64,000 nucleotides of DNA, taken from the NCBI GenBank assembly GCA_029779845.1, contig JAKOZT010000133.1, forward strand, positions 1 to 64,000. The letters are read 5' to 3'. A model generated the notes under the pieces. The model worked only from the letters and a program-made list of their open reading frames with translations, was not told the origin of the DNA and searched no databases. Made by a program: the position numbers and the translations under genes. The DNA is from Pseudomonadota bacterium. GTDB lineage: Bacteria > Pseudomonadota > Gammaproteobacteria > Burkholderiales > Burkholderiaceae_C. This document shows positions 40,731-48,536 of the stretch, piece after piece (the first letter of the stretch is position 1; each line of letters opens with the position of its first letter).

Positions 40731-41432
40731 ATGGAGACGGCAATCAAGGTGATGGGCCTGCTGCCCTGGACGGACTGGGCGGCGCTGGCGGCGTTCTTCG
40801 TCGGCTGGATCGGCTACGCGGTGTTCGCCAAGCGGCGCAGCACGCTGCAGCCCTCGCTGCTGGACATCACCAACCAGATCCGCCGCCAGTGGATGCTGCA
40901 GTCCACCTACCGCGAGGTGCGCGTGGTCGACGGCATCGTGATCCAGAGCCTGTCGAGCAGTCCGTCGTTCTTCGCCTCGACGACGATCCTGATCATCGGC
41001 GGCCTGCTGGCGGTGCTGGGCACCACCGAGAAGGCCAGCGAGCTGGTGCGCGAGATCCCGTTCGCGGCGCGCACCTCGGTGCTGGTGTTCGACCTGAAGA
41101 TCGTGCTGCTGCTGGGCGTGTTCGTCTACGCCTTCTTCCGCTTCACCTGGGCGCTGCGCCAGTACACCTTCGGCGCGCTGCTGGTCGGCGCGCTGCCCGA
41201 GCGCGACGACATCGACGAGCCGGCGCGCCAGGCCTTCGCCGAGCGCGCCGGGCGCATCGTCGGGCTGGCCGCCGAGACCTTCAACGACGGGCTGCGCGCC
41301 TACTACTTCGCCTTCGCGGCGATCGGCTGGTTCTTCTCGCCGCTGGGCTTTGCGCTCGCCACCGCGGGGGTGGTGCTGATCCTGTACCGCCGCGAGTTCC
41401 GCTCGGAGGTGCTGGGGGCGTTGAAGGGGTGA
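40731..41432 (+). CDS. DUF599-family membrane protein
   Basis: This 233-residue protein has about four transmembrane helices (about 15-33, 84-103, 119-139, 197-223) and the DUF599 family pattern QPSLLDITNQIRRQWM, then SSPSFFASTTILIIGGLLA. Function is unknown. TAAAGT (40718-40723) lies 7 bases before its ATG, resembling a -10 element, so it may have its own near-leaderless promoter despite the 15-base gap to the FMN-reductase gene. It ends at the inverted repeat array. Confidence 0.9.
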   Translation: METAIKVMGLLPWTDWAALAAFFVGWIGYAVFAKRRSTLQPSLLDITNQIRRQWMLQSTYREVRVVDGIVIQSLSSSPSFFASTTILIIGGLLAVLGTTEKASELVREIPFAARTSVLVFDLKIVLLLGVFVYAFFRFTWALRQYTFGALLVGALPERDDIDEPARQAFAERAGRIVGLAAETFNDGLRAYYFAFAAIGWFFSPLGFALATAGVVLILYRREFRSEVLGALKG

Positions 41433-41464
41433 TCGTCATGGGTTCGTTCGCGCGGCGCGGAGCG

Positions 41465-41696
41465 GCGCGGCAGGCGCGGCCCCGTGGGGGCGCCTGCGGA
41501 GTCGGTCGGCTGCGCCGACTGCCCTGCGGTGCTCGCGGCGGGGTCGCGTCGCCTAACTCGCTACGCGAACTGCGTTCGCTGCGCTCGGACAGAGGCGACG
41601 AGTCAGTTCACGAAGCGCGCGAGTACGCGCGCCGACCCCGCCGCTGCGCTCCTCGGCGACTCCCAAGTCGCCCCCACGGGGCCGCGCCTGCCGCGC
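41465..41696 (+). repeat. 232-bp element with perfect 28-bp terminal inverted repeats (left copy)
   Basis: The ends 41465-41492 and 41669-41696 are perfect inverted repeats (GGCAGGCGCGGCCCCGTGGG in part). Inside lie a 32-base core (41504-41535), TCGCCTAACTCGCT, and a GCGCGCGAGTACGCGCGC palindrome. There is no open frame of interest, and the element lies between convergent genes. It is related in inverted orientation to 41746-41980. Confidence 0.85.
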
Positions 41697-41745
41697 TGAA
41701 CCATTGGCGGCATGCAGTCAGGTGGACTGCCACCGTTGGTTCAGC

Positions 41746-41980
41746 AAAGGGCTGTCCGGGCCGCTCGCGGCGCGCCTATGGGGCGCTGAGGAGCGCAGGG
41801 CTTGCGGCCCGCGCGCGTACCCGCGCGCGTCGTGAACAGACTTGCCGCCGCGTGTCTGAGCGCAACGAACGTCAGTGAGTGAAGCGAGTTAGGCGGCGGG
41901 CTGCAAGACCGAGCACCGCAGGGCAGTCGGCGCAGCCGACCGCCTCATCGAAGCGCCGCGGGCGGCCCGGACGGCCCTTT
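41746..41980 (-). repeat. 235-bp element of the same family (right, inverted copy)
   Basis: The ends 41746-41773 and 41953-41980 are 28-bp inverted repeats with two mismatches, different in sequence from those of the left copy. The 32-base core (41910-41941) is an exact reverse complement of 41504-41535, and most of the interior aligns with the left copy. Together with the 49-base spacer (41697-41745) the pair fills the 568-base gene-free stretch 41433-42000; no gene was found there. Confidence 0.85.
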
Positions 41981-42000
41981 GCCGCGCCCACCTATGCAAG

Positions 42001-43194
42001 TCAAACATCACGAGCCAGCCGCATCCCGCTGAACTGCCACTGCGCCTCCGGCGGGAAGAAGTTGCGGTAGCTGATGCGCGCATGGCCGGCCGGCGTCGCG
42101 CGCGAGCCGCCGCGCAGCACGAACTGGTTGCACATGAACTTGCCGTTGTATTCGCCGACCGCGCCGGCCCAGGCGCGAAAGCGCGGGTAGGGCAGGTAGG
42201 CCGAGGCGGTCCACTCCCACACCGCGCCGACGCCGTGCAGTGCTTGCAAGCGCGCCGCGTGTTCCCACTCCGCTTCGGTGGGCAGGCGTGCGCCGGCCCA
42301 GCGGGCGTAGGCGTCGGCTTCGAAGTAGTTCAGATGGCAGGCCGGCGCGTGTTCGTCCAGAGCGACCACGCCGCGCAGCGTGTGCTGCTGCCAACGACCA
42401 CCGTCGTCGCGAGACCAGTACAGCGGCGCTTCGCGCCGCCCTGAGCGCACCCAGTCCCAGCCGAGCGACAGCCACAGCGCCGGCTGCCGGTAGCCGCCGT
42501 CTTCGATGAAGGCCGCGAACTCGCCCTGGCTCACCGGCCGCGAGGCGATCTCGAAGGGCTCGAGCCAGACGCGGTGGCGCGGCGTCTCGTTGTCGAAGCA
42601 GAACGCGCCGTCGCGCGCCGCGTCGTGGCCGATCTCCACCAGCCCGCCGTCGACACCGCGCCAGCGCAGCGGCTCGGCCGTCGCCGCGCGCGCGTCGTGC
42701 AGGGGCGCCAGCGGCGCGTAGCCCGGCATGCCCGACAGCGCGTGCAGCATGTCGGTGACCATCAGCTCCTGGTGCTGCTGCTCGTGCTGCAGGCCGAGCG
42801 TGAGCAGCGCGTCGAATTCGGCATCGCCGGCCCGCCGAACCAGCAGCGCCGCCATGCGCTCGTCGACCTGCGCGCGATACGCCTTCACCTCGTCCAGCGC
42901 CGGCCGCAGGATCAGCCCGCGCCGCGGCCGCGGCGACTGTTCGCCGACGCCCTGGTAGTAGCTGTTGAAGAGCACGCGGAATGCCGGATCGAAGGGCACG
43001 AAGCGCGGCTCGAAGCGCTCCAGCACGAAGGTCTCGAAGAACCACGTGACGTGCGCGAGATGCCACTTGACCGGGCTGGCGTCGGGCATGGACTGCACCT
43101 GGCAGTCGGCTTCCGACAGCGGCGCCGCCAGCGCGAGCGAGGCGGCGCGCACGCGGGCGTAGCGGGAGCGGTCCGGCGCGTTCACGTTGCGCAT
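42001..43194 (-). CDS. egtB: EgtB-like sulfoxide synthase (DinB plus FGE-sulfatase domains)
   Basis: This 397-residue non-haem iron enzyme has an N-terminal DinB-like helical domain with iron ligands in WHLAHVTWFFE (His48) and the HX3HXE motif QHEQQHQE (His137, His141). A C-terminal formylglycine-generating-enzyme-like domain follows (about 180-397, GGSRATPAGHARISYRNFFP). EgtB joins cysteine or gamma-glutamylcysteine to hercynine in ergothioneine synthesis. The EgtD methyltransferase gene that often neighbours it is not in the window, so it may be elsewhere, or the protein could be a relative such as SenA. The ATG at 43194 is preferred over a longer reading into dnaE. Confidence 0.88.
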   Translation of the reverse strand: MRNVNAPDRSRYARVRAASLALAAPLSEADCQVQSMPDASPVKWHLAHVTWFFETFVLERFEPRFVPFDPAFRVLFNSYYQGVGEQSPRPRRGLILRPALDEVKAYRAQVDERMAALLVRRAGDAEFDALLTLGLQHEQQHQELMVTDMLHALSGMPGYAPLAPLHDARAATAEPLRWRGVDGGLVEIGHDAARDGAFCFDNETPRHRVWLEPFEIASRPVSQGEFAAFIEDGGYRQPALWLSLGWDWVRSGRREAPLYWSRDDGGRWQQHTLRGVVALDEHAPACHLNYFEADAYARWAGARLPTEAEWEHAARLQALHGVGAVWEWTASAYLPYPRFRAWAGAVGEYNGKFMCNQFVLRGGSRATPAGHARISYRNFFPPEAQWQFSGMRLARDV

Positions 43195-43220
43195 TCTAAA
43201 AACCCGCGCTCCTAGAATGC
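43191..43220. promoter_or_regulatory. Symmetric promoter region between egtB and dnaE
   Basis: A perfect 8-bp inverted repeat (GCATTCTA at 43191-43198, TAGAATGC at 43213-43220) lies in the 31-base gap. TAGAAT at 43213-43218 resembles a -10 box ending 7 bases before the dnaE ATG, implying an almost leaderless transcript. The mirror arm overlaps the egtB start codon. Confidence 0.45.
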
Positions 43221-43225
43221 CGCGC

Positions 43226-46200
43226 ATGGACTTCATCCACCTGCGCACCCACACCGAATTCTCCGTCGTCGACGGCACGCTGCGGGTGGACGACATGGTG
43301 GCCGCTGCCGCGAAGGACGGCCAGGGCGCGCTGGCGATCACCGACCTGTCCAACCTGTTCGGCGCGGTGAAGTTCTACAGCCAGGCGCGCAAGAAGGGCG
43401 TCAAGCCCCTCCTCGGCGCCGACATCTGGCTGGAGAGCGACACCGGCGAGAAGCAGGCCTCGCGCCTGCTGCTGCTGGTGCAAAGCAGCGCCGGCTACCT
43501 GAACCTGTGCGAGATCCTCTCGAAGGCCTGGATAGAGAACGAACAGCGCGGCCAGGCCTGGGTGAAATGGGAGTGGCTCGCCGAGCACGGCGAGGGCTTG
43601 ATCGTGCTGTCGGGCGCCGACCTCGGCGCGATCGGCCAGGCCCTGCTCACCGGCGACAAGGCGCGCGCCGCGGCGGCCGCAAGGCGCCTCGCCGAACTGT
43701 TCCCCAACCGCTTCTACATCGAGCTGCAGCGCGGCGGCATGCCGGCGCACGAGGCGCAGCTGCGTGCCGCGGTGCCGCTGGCCGCCGAGCTGGGCCTGCC
43801 GGTGGTGGCCACGCATCCGGTGCAGTTCCTCGAGCCGGAAGACTTCGAGGCGCACGAGGCGCGCGTCTGTGTCGCCGAGGGCGAGACGCTGACCAACGCC
43901 AAGCGCGTCAAGCGCTTCAGCCGCGAGCAGTACTTCAAGACGCGCGCGCAGATGACCGCGCTGTTCGCCGACATTCCCTCGGCGCTGGCCAACGCGGTGG
44001 AGATCGCCAAACGCTGCAACCTCAGCCTCGTGCTCGGCAAGCCGCAGCTGCCGGACTTCCCGACGCCGCGGGTCGACGGCACGCCGATGCCGATGGCCGA
44101 CTACTTCCGCCAGCTCTCGCACGAGGGGCTGGAAGAGCGCCTCGTGCAGCTCTACCCCGACGCGGCGCAGCGCGACCGCGAACGCCCGCGCTACGTCGAG
44201 CGCCTCGACTTCGAGATCGCGACGATCCTGAAGATGGGCTTCCCCGGCTACTTCCTGATCGTCGCGGACTTCATCAACTGGGCCAAGGCCAACGCCTGCC
44301 CGGTCGGCCCGGGGCGCGGCTCGGGGGCGGGCTCGCTGGTGGCCTACGCGCTGAAGATCACCGACCTCGACCCGCTGCGCTACAACCTGCTGTTCGAGCG
44401 CTTCCTGAACCCGGATCGCGTCTCGATGCCCGACTTCGACGTCGACTTCTGCCAGGGCAACCGCGACCGCGTGATCGACTACGTCAAGCAGAAGTACGGC
44501 CGCGAGGCGGTGAGCCAGATCGCCACCTTCGGCACGATGGCCGCCAAGGCCGCGCTGCGCGACGTGGGGCGCGTGCTCGGCATGGGCTACGGCCACGTGG
44601 ACAGCGTCGCCAAGCTGGTGCCCGCGCCGCCGGGCAAGACGGTGACGCTGCGCCGCCCGCCCGACCCGCCAGATTCGGGCGTGATCTACGCGCGCAAGGA
44701 AGCGCCCGAGATCGAGGAGCGCGAGAAGAACGAAGAAGAGGTCGCCGAACTGCTCGCGCTGGCCGAGCGCGTCGAGGGCATCGTGCGCAACGTCGGCATG
44801 CACGCCGGCGGCGTGCTGATCGCGCCGGGCAAGATCACCGACTTCTGCCCGCTCTACCAGCAGCCCGGCAGCGACAGCGCGGTGAGCCAGTTCGACAAGG
44901 ACGACGTCGAGGCGATCGGCCTGGTGAAGTTCGACTTCCTCGGCCTCGCGACGCTGACCATCCTCGAACTTGCCAAGGACTTCATCCGCGCGCGTCGCCC
45001 CGGCCAGGAGAATTTCGCCTTCGAGACGCTGCCGCTGGACGACAAGGCCTCGTACCGGCTGATGAGCGAGGGCAAGACGGTCGCGGTGTTCCAGCTGGAA
45101 TCCTCCGGCATGCAGCGCATGCTGCGCGACGCCAAGCCGAGCGTGTTCGAGGACGTGATCGCACTCGTCGCGCTGTACCGCCCCGGGCCGATGGACCTGA
45201 TCCCGACCTTCTGCGCGCGCAAGCACGGCCGCGAGGAGGTGGAGTACCCGCACGCCTTGATGCGCGAGGTGCTGGAGGAGACCTACGGCATCATGGTCTA
45301 CCAGGAGCAGGTGATGCAGGTGGCCCAGATCGTCGGCGGCTACACGCTCGGCGGCGCCGACCTGCTGCGCCGCGCGATGGGCAAGAAGAAGGTCGAGGAG
45401 ATGGCCGAGCAGCGCGCCATCTTTGCCGAAGGCGCGGCGAAGAAGGGCATCGCCGAGCCCAAGGCCAACGAGATCTTCGACCTGATGGAGAAGTTCGCGG
45501 GCTACGGCTTCAACAAGTCGCACGCCGCCGCCTACGCGCTGCTGGCCTATCACACGGCCTATCTCAAGGTCCACTACCTCGCCGAGTTCACCGCCGCCAA
45601 CATGAGCGTGGCGCTGGACGACACCGACAAGCTCAAGATCTTCCACGACGACGCGGTCGCTTTAGGCATCACCTTCGAGCCACCCGACGTCAACACCGGC
45701 ACCTACCGCTTCGCGCCGGTGGCCGACAAGGTGGTGCGCTACGGCCTGGGGGCGATCAAGGGCACGGGGCAGGGCGCGATCGAAGCGATCATCGCGGCGC
45801 GCGACGAAGGCGGGCCGTTCAAGTCGATCTTCGACTTCTGCAACCGCTGCGACCGCGGCCGCATCAACAAGCGCGTGGTGGAGGCGCTGATCAAGGCCGG
45901 CGCCTTCGACCAGCTGCACCCCGAGCGCTCGGCGATGGTGGCGAGCATCGGCCTGGCGTTCGACTACGCCGACACGCAGGCCGCCAACGCCGACCAGGGC
46001 GGGCTGTTCGACTTCGGGGACTCGCACGCCGCGAGCACGCAGGAGCCCGAGCTGATCGCCGCCGAGCCGTGGAGCATCAAGGAGCGCCTCGGCTTCGAGA
46101 AGACCGCGCTGGGCTTCTACCTCTCCGGCCATCTGTTCGACCAGAGCGGCGACGAGGTGCGGCGCATCGCGCGGCGCCGCAACGCCGATCTGGTGGACAG

Positions 46201-46726
46201 CCGCGAGCCGCAGCTGCTGGCCGGCATCGTGGGCGATCTGCGCGTGATCAACGGCCAGCGCGGCCGCGTCGCGATCTTCAAGCTCGACGACAAGACCGAG
46301 GCGATCGAGGCGGTGGCCAACGAGGAGCTGCTCAACGCGCACCGCGAGCTGCTCAAGGACGACGAGCTGATCATCGTGCAGGGCAAGCTGCAGCCGGACC
46401 GCTTTTCCGGCGGGCTGCGCCTGAACGTCCTGCAGGTGTGGGACCTGGCCGCCGCGCGCTGCCGCTTCGGCAAGTACCTGCGCGTGGAGGTCAACGGCAG
46501 CATCCCGCCGGTGGCCGAGGTGCTGCGCGACTTTCCCTCGCGCCGCGTGCGCACCGAGCTCGGCGAGCTGCCGCAGGGCCTGACGATCCGCCTCGCGCTG
46601 CAGCGCGAGCGCGCCAGCGGCGAGGTCGACCTGGGCGAAGCGGCGCGCTTCTACCCCACCGACGAAGCGATCGCGCGCTGGCGAACCACTGCCAGCCAGG
46701 GCCGCGCCGAGGTCGTCTACGAGTGA
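43226..46726 (+). CDS. dnaE: DNA polymerase III alpha subunit
   Basis: This 1,166-residue replicative polymerase is the normal length for DnaE1. It begins with the PHP domain (DFIHLRTHTEFSVVDGTLRV). The catalytic palm motif MPDFDVDFCQGNRD lies near 401. The finger and tail regions include YGFNKSHAAAYALLAYHTAYLKV, read in two pieces, and an OB fold (about 985-1070). The start at 43226 is chosen over an ATG at 43187 because it gives the standard N-terminus and avoids overlap with egtB. The patatin gene overlaps its stop codon (GTGA). Confidence 0.98.
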   Translation: MDFIHLRTHTEFSVVDGTLRVDDMVAAAAKDGQGALAITDLSNLFGAVKFYSQARKKGVKPLLGADIWLESDTGEKQASRLLLLVQSSAGYLNLCEILSKAWIENEQRGQAWVKWEWLAEHGEGLIVLSGADLGAIGQALLTGDKARAAAAARRLAELFPNRFYIELQRGGMPAHEAQLRAAVPLAAELGLPVVATHPVQFLEPEDFEAHEARVCVAEGETLTNAKRVKRFSREQYFKTRAQMTALFADIPSALANAVEIAKRCNLSLVLGKPQLPDFPTPRVDGTPMPMADYFRQLSHEGLEERLVQLYPDAAQRDRERPRYVERLDFEIATILKMGFPGYFLIVADFINWAKANACPVGPGRGSGAGSLVAYALKITDLDPLRYNLLFERFLNPDRVSMPDFDVDFCQGNRDRVIDYVKQKYGREAVSQIATFGTMAAKAALRDVGRVLGMGYGHVDSVAKLVPAPPGKTVTLRRPPDPPDSGVIYARKEAPEIEEREKNEEEVAELLALAERVEGIVRNVGMHAGGVLIAPGKITDFCPLYQQPGSDSAVSQFDKDDVEAIGLVKFDFLGLATLTILELAKDFIRARRPGQENFAFETLPLDDKASYRLMSEGKTVAVFQLESSGMQRMLRDAKPSVFEDVIALVALYRPGPMDLIPTFCARKHGREEVEYPHALMREVLEETYGIMVYQEQVMQVAQIVGGYTLGGADLLRRAMGKKKVEEMAEQRAIFAEGAAKKGIAEPKANEIFDLMEKFAGYGFNKSHAAAYALLAYHTAYLKVHYLAEFTAANMSVALDDTDKLKIFHDDAVALGITFEPPDVNTGTYRFAPVADKVVRYGLGAIKGTGQGAIEAIIAARDEGGPFKSIFDFCNRCDRGRINKRVVEALIKAGAFDQLHPERSAMVASIGLAFDYADTQAANADQGGLFDFGDSHAASTQEPELIAAEPWSIKERLGFEKTALGFYLSGHLFDQSGDEVRRIARRRNADLVDSREPQLLAGIVGDLRVINGQRGRVAIFKLDDKTEAIEAVANEELLNAHRELLKDDELIIVQGKLQPDRFSGGLRLNVLQVWDLAAARCRFGKYLRVEVNGSIPPVAEVLRDFPSRRVRTELGELPQGLTIRLALQRERASGEVDLGEAARFYPTDEAIARWRTTASQGRAEVVYE

Positions 46727-47931
46727 CTGATCGACCGATCACGGGGCTCGTTCTCACCGGCGGCGGCGCGCGCGCCGCCTACCAGGTCGGCGTGCTGAAG
46801 GCGGTGATGAAGATCCGCCGCGAATGCGGCGCGACGGCCTCGGGCAACCCCTTCCCGGTGATCACCGGCACCTCGGCCGGGGCGATCAACGCCGCGGCGC
46901 TGGCCTGCCGCAGCGCCGACATGGACGAGGCGGTGCGCGTGCTCGCGCAGGTGTGGGAGAACTTCCACGCCGAACAGATCTATCGCGCCGATTCGCTCGG
47001 CGTGATCCGCTCCGGCGCGCGCTGGCTGACCCTCTTCTCGCTCGGCTGGCTGATCGCGCGCTGGCGGCGCGCGCGGCCGCGCTCGCTGCTGGACAACGCG
47101 CCGGCGGCCGACCTGCTGCAGCGCATGGTCGACGGGGCGGCCATCAAGCAGGCGATGCGCGACGGCCACCTGCGCGCGCTGGCGGTCACCGCGTCGAGCT
47201 ACGGCTCGGGCCTGCACGTGACCTTCTACGACGCGCTGGGCGAGATCGTGCCGTGGACGCGCTCGCAGCGCATCGCGGTGCGCGCCGACATCGGCGTGCC
47301 GCACCTGATGGCCTCGTCGGCGATCCCCTTCGTCTTCCCGGCCGTGCCGCTGGCGATCGAGGATCGCAGCGAGTACTTCGGCGACGGCTCGATGCGCCAG
47401 GCTGCGCCGATCTCGCCGGCGGTGCACCTGGGCGCGAGCCGCATCCTGATCATCGGCGCCGGCCGCATGCACGAGCCGCCCGGCGCGCGCGCGCACAGCG
47501 CCGAGTACCCGAACCTCGCGCAGATCGCCGGCCATGCGCTGTCGAACATCTTCCTCGACGCGCTGGCGGTCGACGTCGAGCGGCTGCAGCGCATCAACAC
47601 CACGCTCGCGCTGCTGCCGCCCGAGGCGCTGGCGCGCACCGCGCTGCGCCCGATCGAGACGCTGGTGATCGCGCCCAGCCAGCGCCTCGACGATCTCGCC
47701 GCCAGGCACATCGGCTGCCTGCCCGCGCCGGTGCGCGCGATGCTGCGCGGCATCGGCGTCTCGGGCCGCGGCGAGGACGCGCGCGGCGCGGCGCTGGCGA
47801 GCTATCTGCTCTTCGAATCGCCGTACACGCGCGAGCTGGTCGCGCTCGGCGAGGCCGACACGCTGGCGCGGCGCGAGGAGGTGCGGGTGTTCTTCGGGTG
47901 GCCGCCGGGCGCCGAGATCCGTTCGCCCTGA
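46723..47931 (+). CDS. Patatin-like phospholipase
   Basis: This 402-residue lipid acyl hydrolase has the oxyanion motif TGGGARAAYQVGVL (about 12-25), the nucleophile Ser51 in GTSAGAINAAAL and the catalytic Asp in YFGDGSMRQAAP (about 223). It starts at a GTG that overlaps the dnaE TGA by 4 bases, as expected for translational coupling. No signal peptide is seen. The last residues (RSP) and the stop codon fall inside a REP-like repeat, so the 3' end may have been reshaped by repeat insertion. Substrate lipid is unknown. Confidence 0.92.
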   Translation: MTDRPITGLVLTGGGARAAYQVGVLKAVMKIRRECGATASGNPFPVITGTSAGAINAAALACRSADMDEAVRVLAQVWENFHAEQIYRADSLGVIRSGARWLTLFSLGWLIARWRRARPRSLLDNAPAADLLQRMVDGAAIKQAMRDGHLRALAVTASSYGSGLHVTFYDALGEIVPWTRSQRIAVRADIGVPHLMASSAIPFVFPAVPLAIEDRSEYFGDGSMRQAAPISPAVHLGASRILIIGAGRMHEPPGARAHSAEYPNLAQIAGHALSNIFLDALAVDVERLQRINTTLALLPPEALARTALRPIETLVIAPSQRLDDLAARHIGCLPAPVRAMLRGIGVSGRGEDARGAALASYLLFESPYTRELVALGEADTLARREEVRVFFGWPPGAEIRSP

Positions 47932-48039
47932 ACTCGTCCTTCGACACGGGCCTTCGACAAGCTCAGGCCCTGCTCAGGATGATCGGAAGGGACGCAATCC
48001 GTTCGCCCTGAGCTTGCCGAAGGGCCCAGTCCGAACGGG
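47919..48039. repeat. REP-like palindromic elements between patatin and HhH genes
   Basis: Copies of the GTTCGCCCTGA...CTTCGACAAGCTCAGG family lie in both orientations, ending CCGAACGGG. The family is the same as at 25394-25488. The first copy supplies the stop codon of the patatin gene. Confidence 0.8.
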
Positions 48040-48045
48040 TTCGCA

Positions 48046-48387
48046 TCAGGACTTGGCCTTGCCCTCGGCCTTCTTCGCAGGCGCCTTCTCGCGCTTGGTC
48101 TTGACCGCCGCGGCCTCGCCGCCCGCATAGGCCTGCCCGTTGACCGTCAGCCCGTCGGCCGAGAACTTGCGCGCGTTGCCGTCGCCCACGCCCTTGACGC
48201 GGCCTTGCAGGTCGGCCCAGTTGTTGAAGCTGCCGGCCTGGCGCGCCTCGAGGATGCGCGTGGCCATGCTCGGCCCGATGCCCTTGACGGCTTCCAGCTC
48301 GGCCTGCGTGGCCTTGTTGACGTCGGTGGCCGCGAAGGCGGCGGCGCAGGCGAAGGCGAAGAGGGCGGCGATGAACGACTTGAACAT
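48046..48387 (-). CDS. ComEA-like secreted helix-hairpin-helix protein
   Basis: This 113-residue protein has a signal peptide (1-19, AFACAAAFA) and one helix-hairpin-helix pair (NKATQAELEAVKGIGPSMAT then ILEARQAGSFNNWADLQGR), the DNA-binding fold of ComEA. A Lys/Ala-rich tail follows (AAVKTKREKAPAKKAEGKAK). It is probably periplasmic and may bind incoming DNA, but no other competence gene is nearby. The start at 48387 has an AGGAG ribosome site. Confidence 0.88.
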   Translation of the reverse strand: MFKSFIAALFAFACAAAFAATDVNKATQAELEAVKGIGPSMATRILEARQAGSFNNWADLQGRVKGVGDGNARKFSADGLTVNGQAYAGGEAAAVKTKREKAPAKKAEGKAKS

Positions 48388-48536
48388 GATGAGGCTCCTG
48401 TTGAGGTGGCGAGCCGCGACATTGCGGACTCGCGAGCCAGTGTTGCCAAGCCGCGCCGGGGCGTGAATCGCCATGGCGGGTTCCCTCGTGCCATGCCCCC
48501 GGACGGGGGAGACCGGCGGGGGATAATGGCCGGCCC

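Noticed and set aside
41465-41980. Possible insertion sequence in the DUF599-egtB gap.
   Set aside because: There are terminal inverted repeats but no transposase frame, and each unit is only about 235 bp; kept as non-autonomous or structural elements.
43196-45646. An 816-codon minus-strand frame opposite dnaE.
   Set aside because: Histidine/arginine/alanine-rich low-complexity translation without family motifs, opposite an essential conserved gene.
43507-47931. A 1,474-codon plus-strand frame running through dnaE.
   Set aside because: Only its end (from the GTG at 46723) is the patatin gene; the rest is a shadow of dnaE in another frame.
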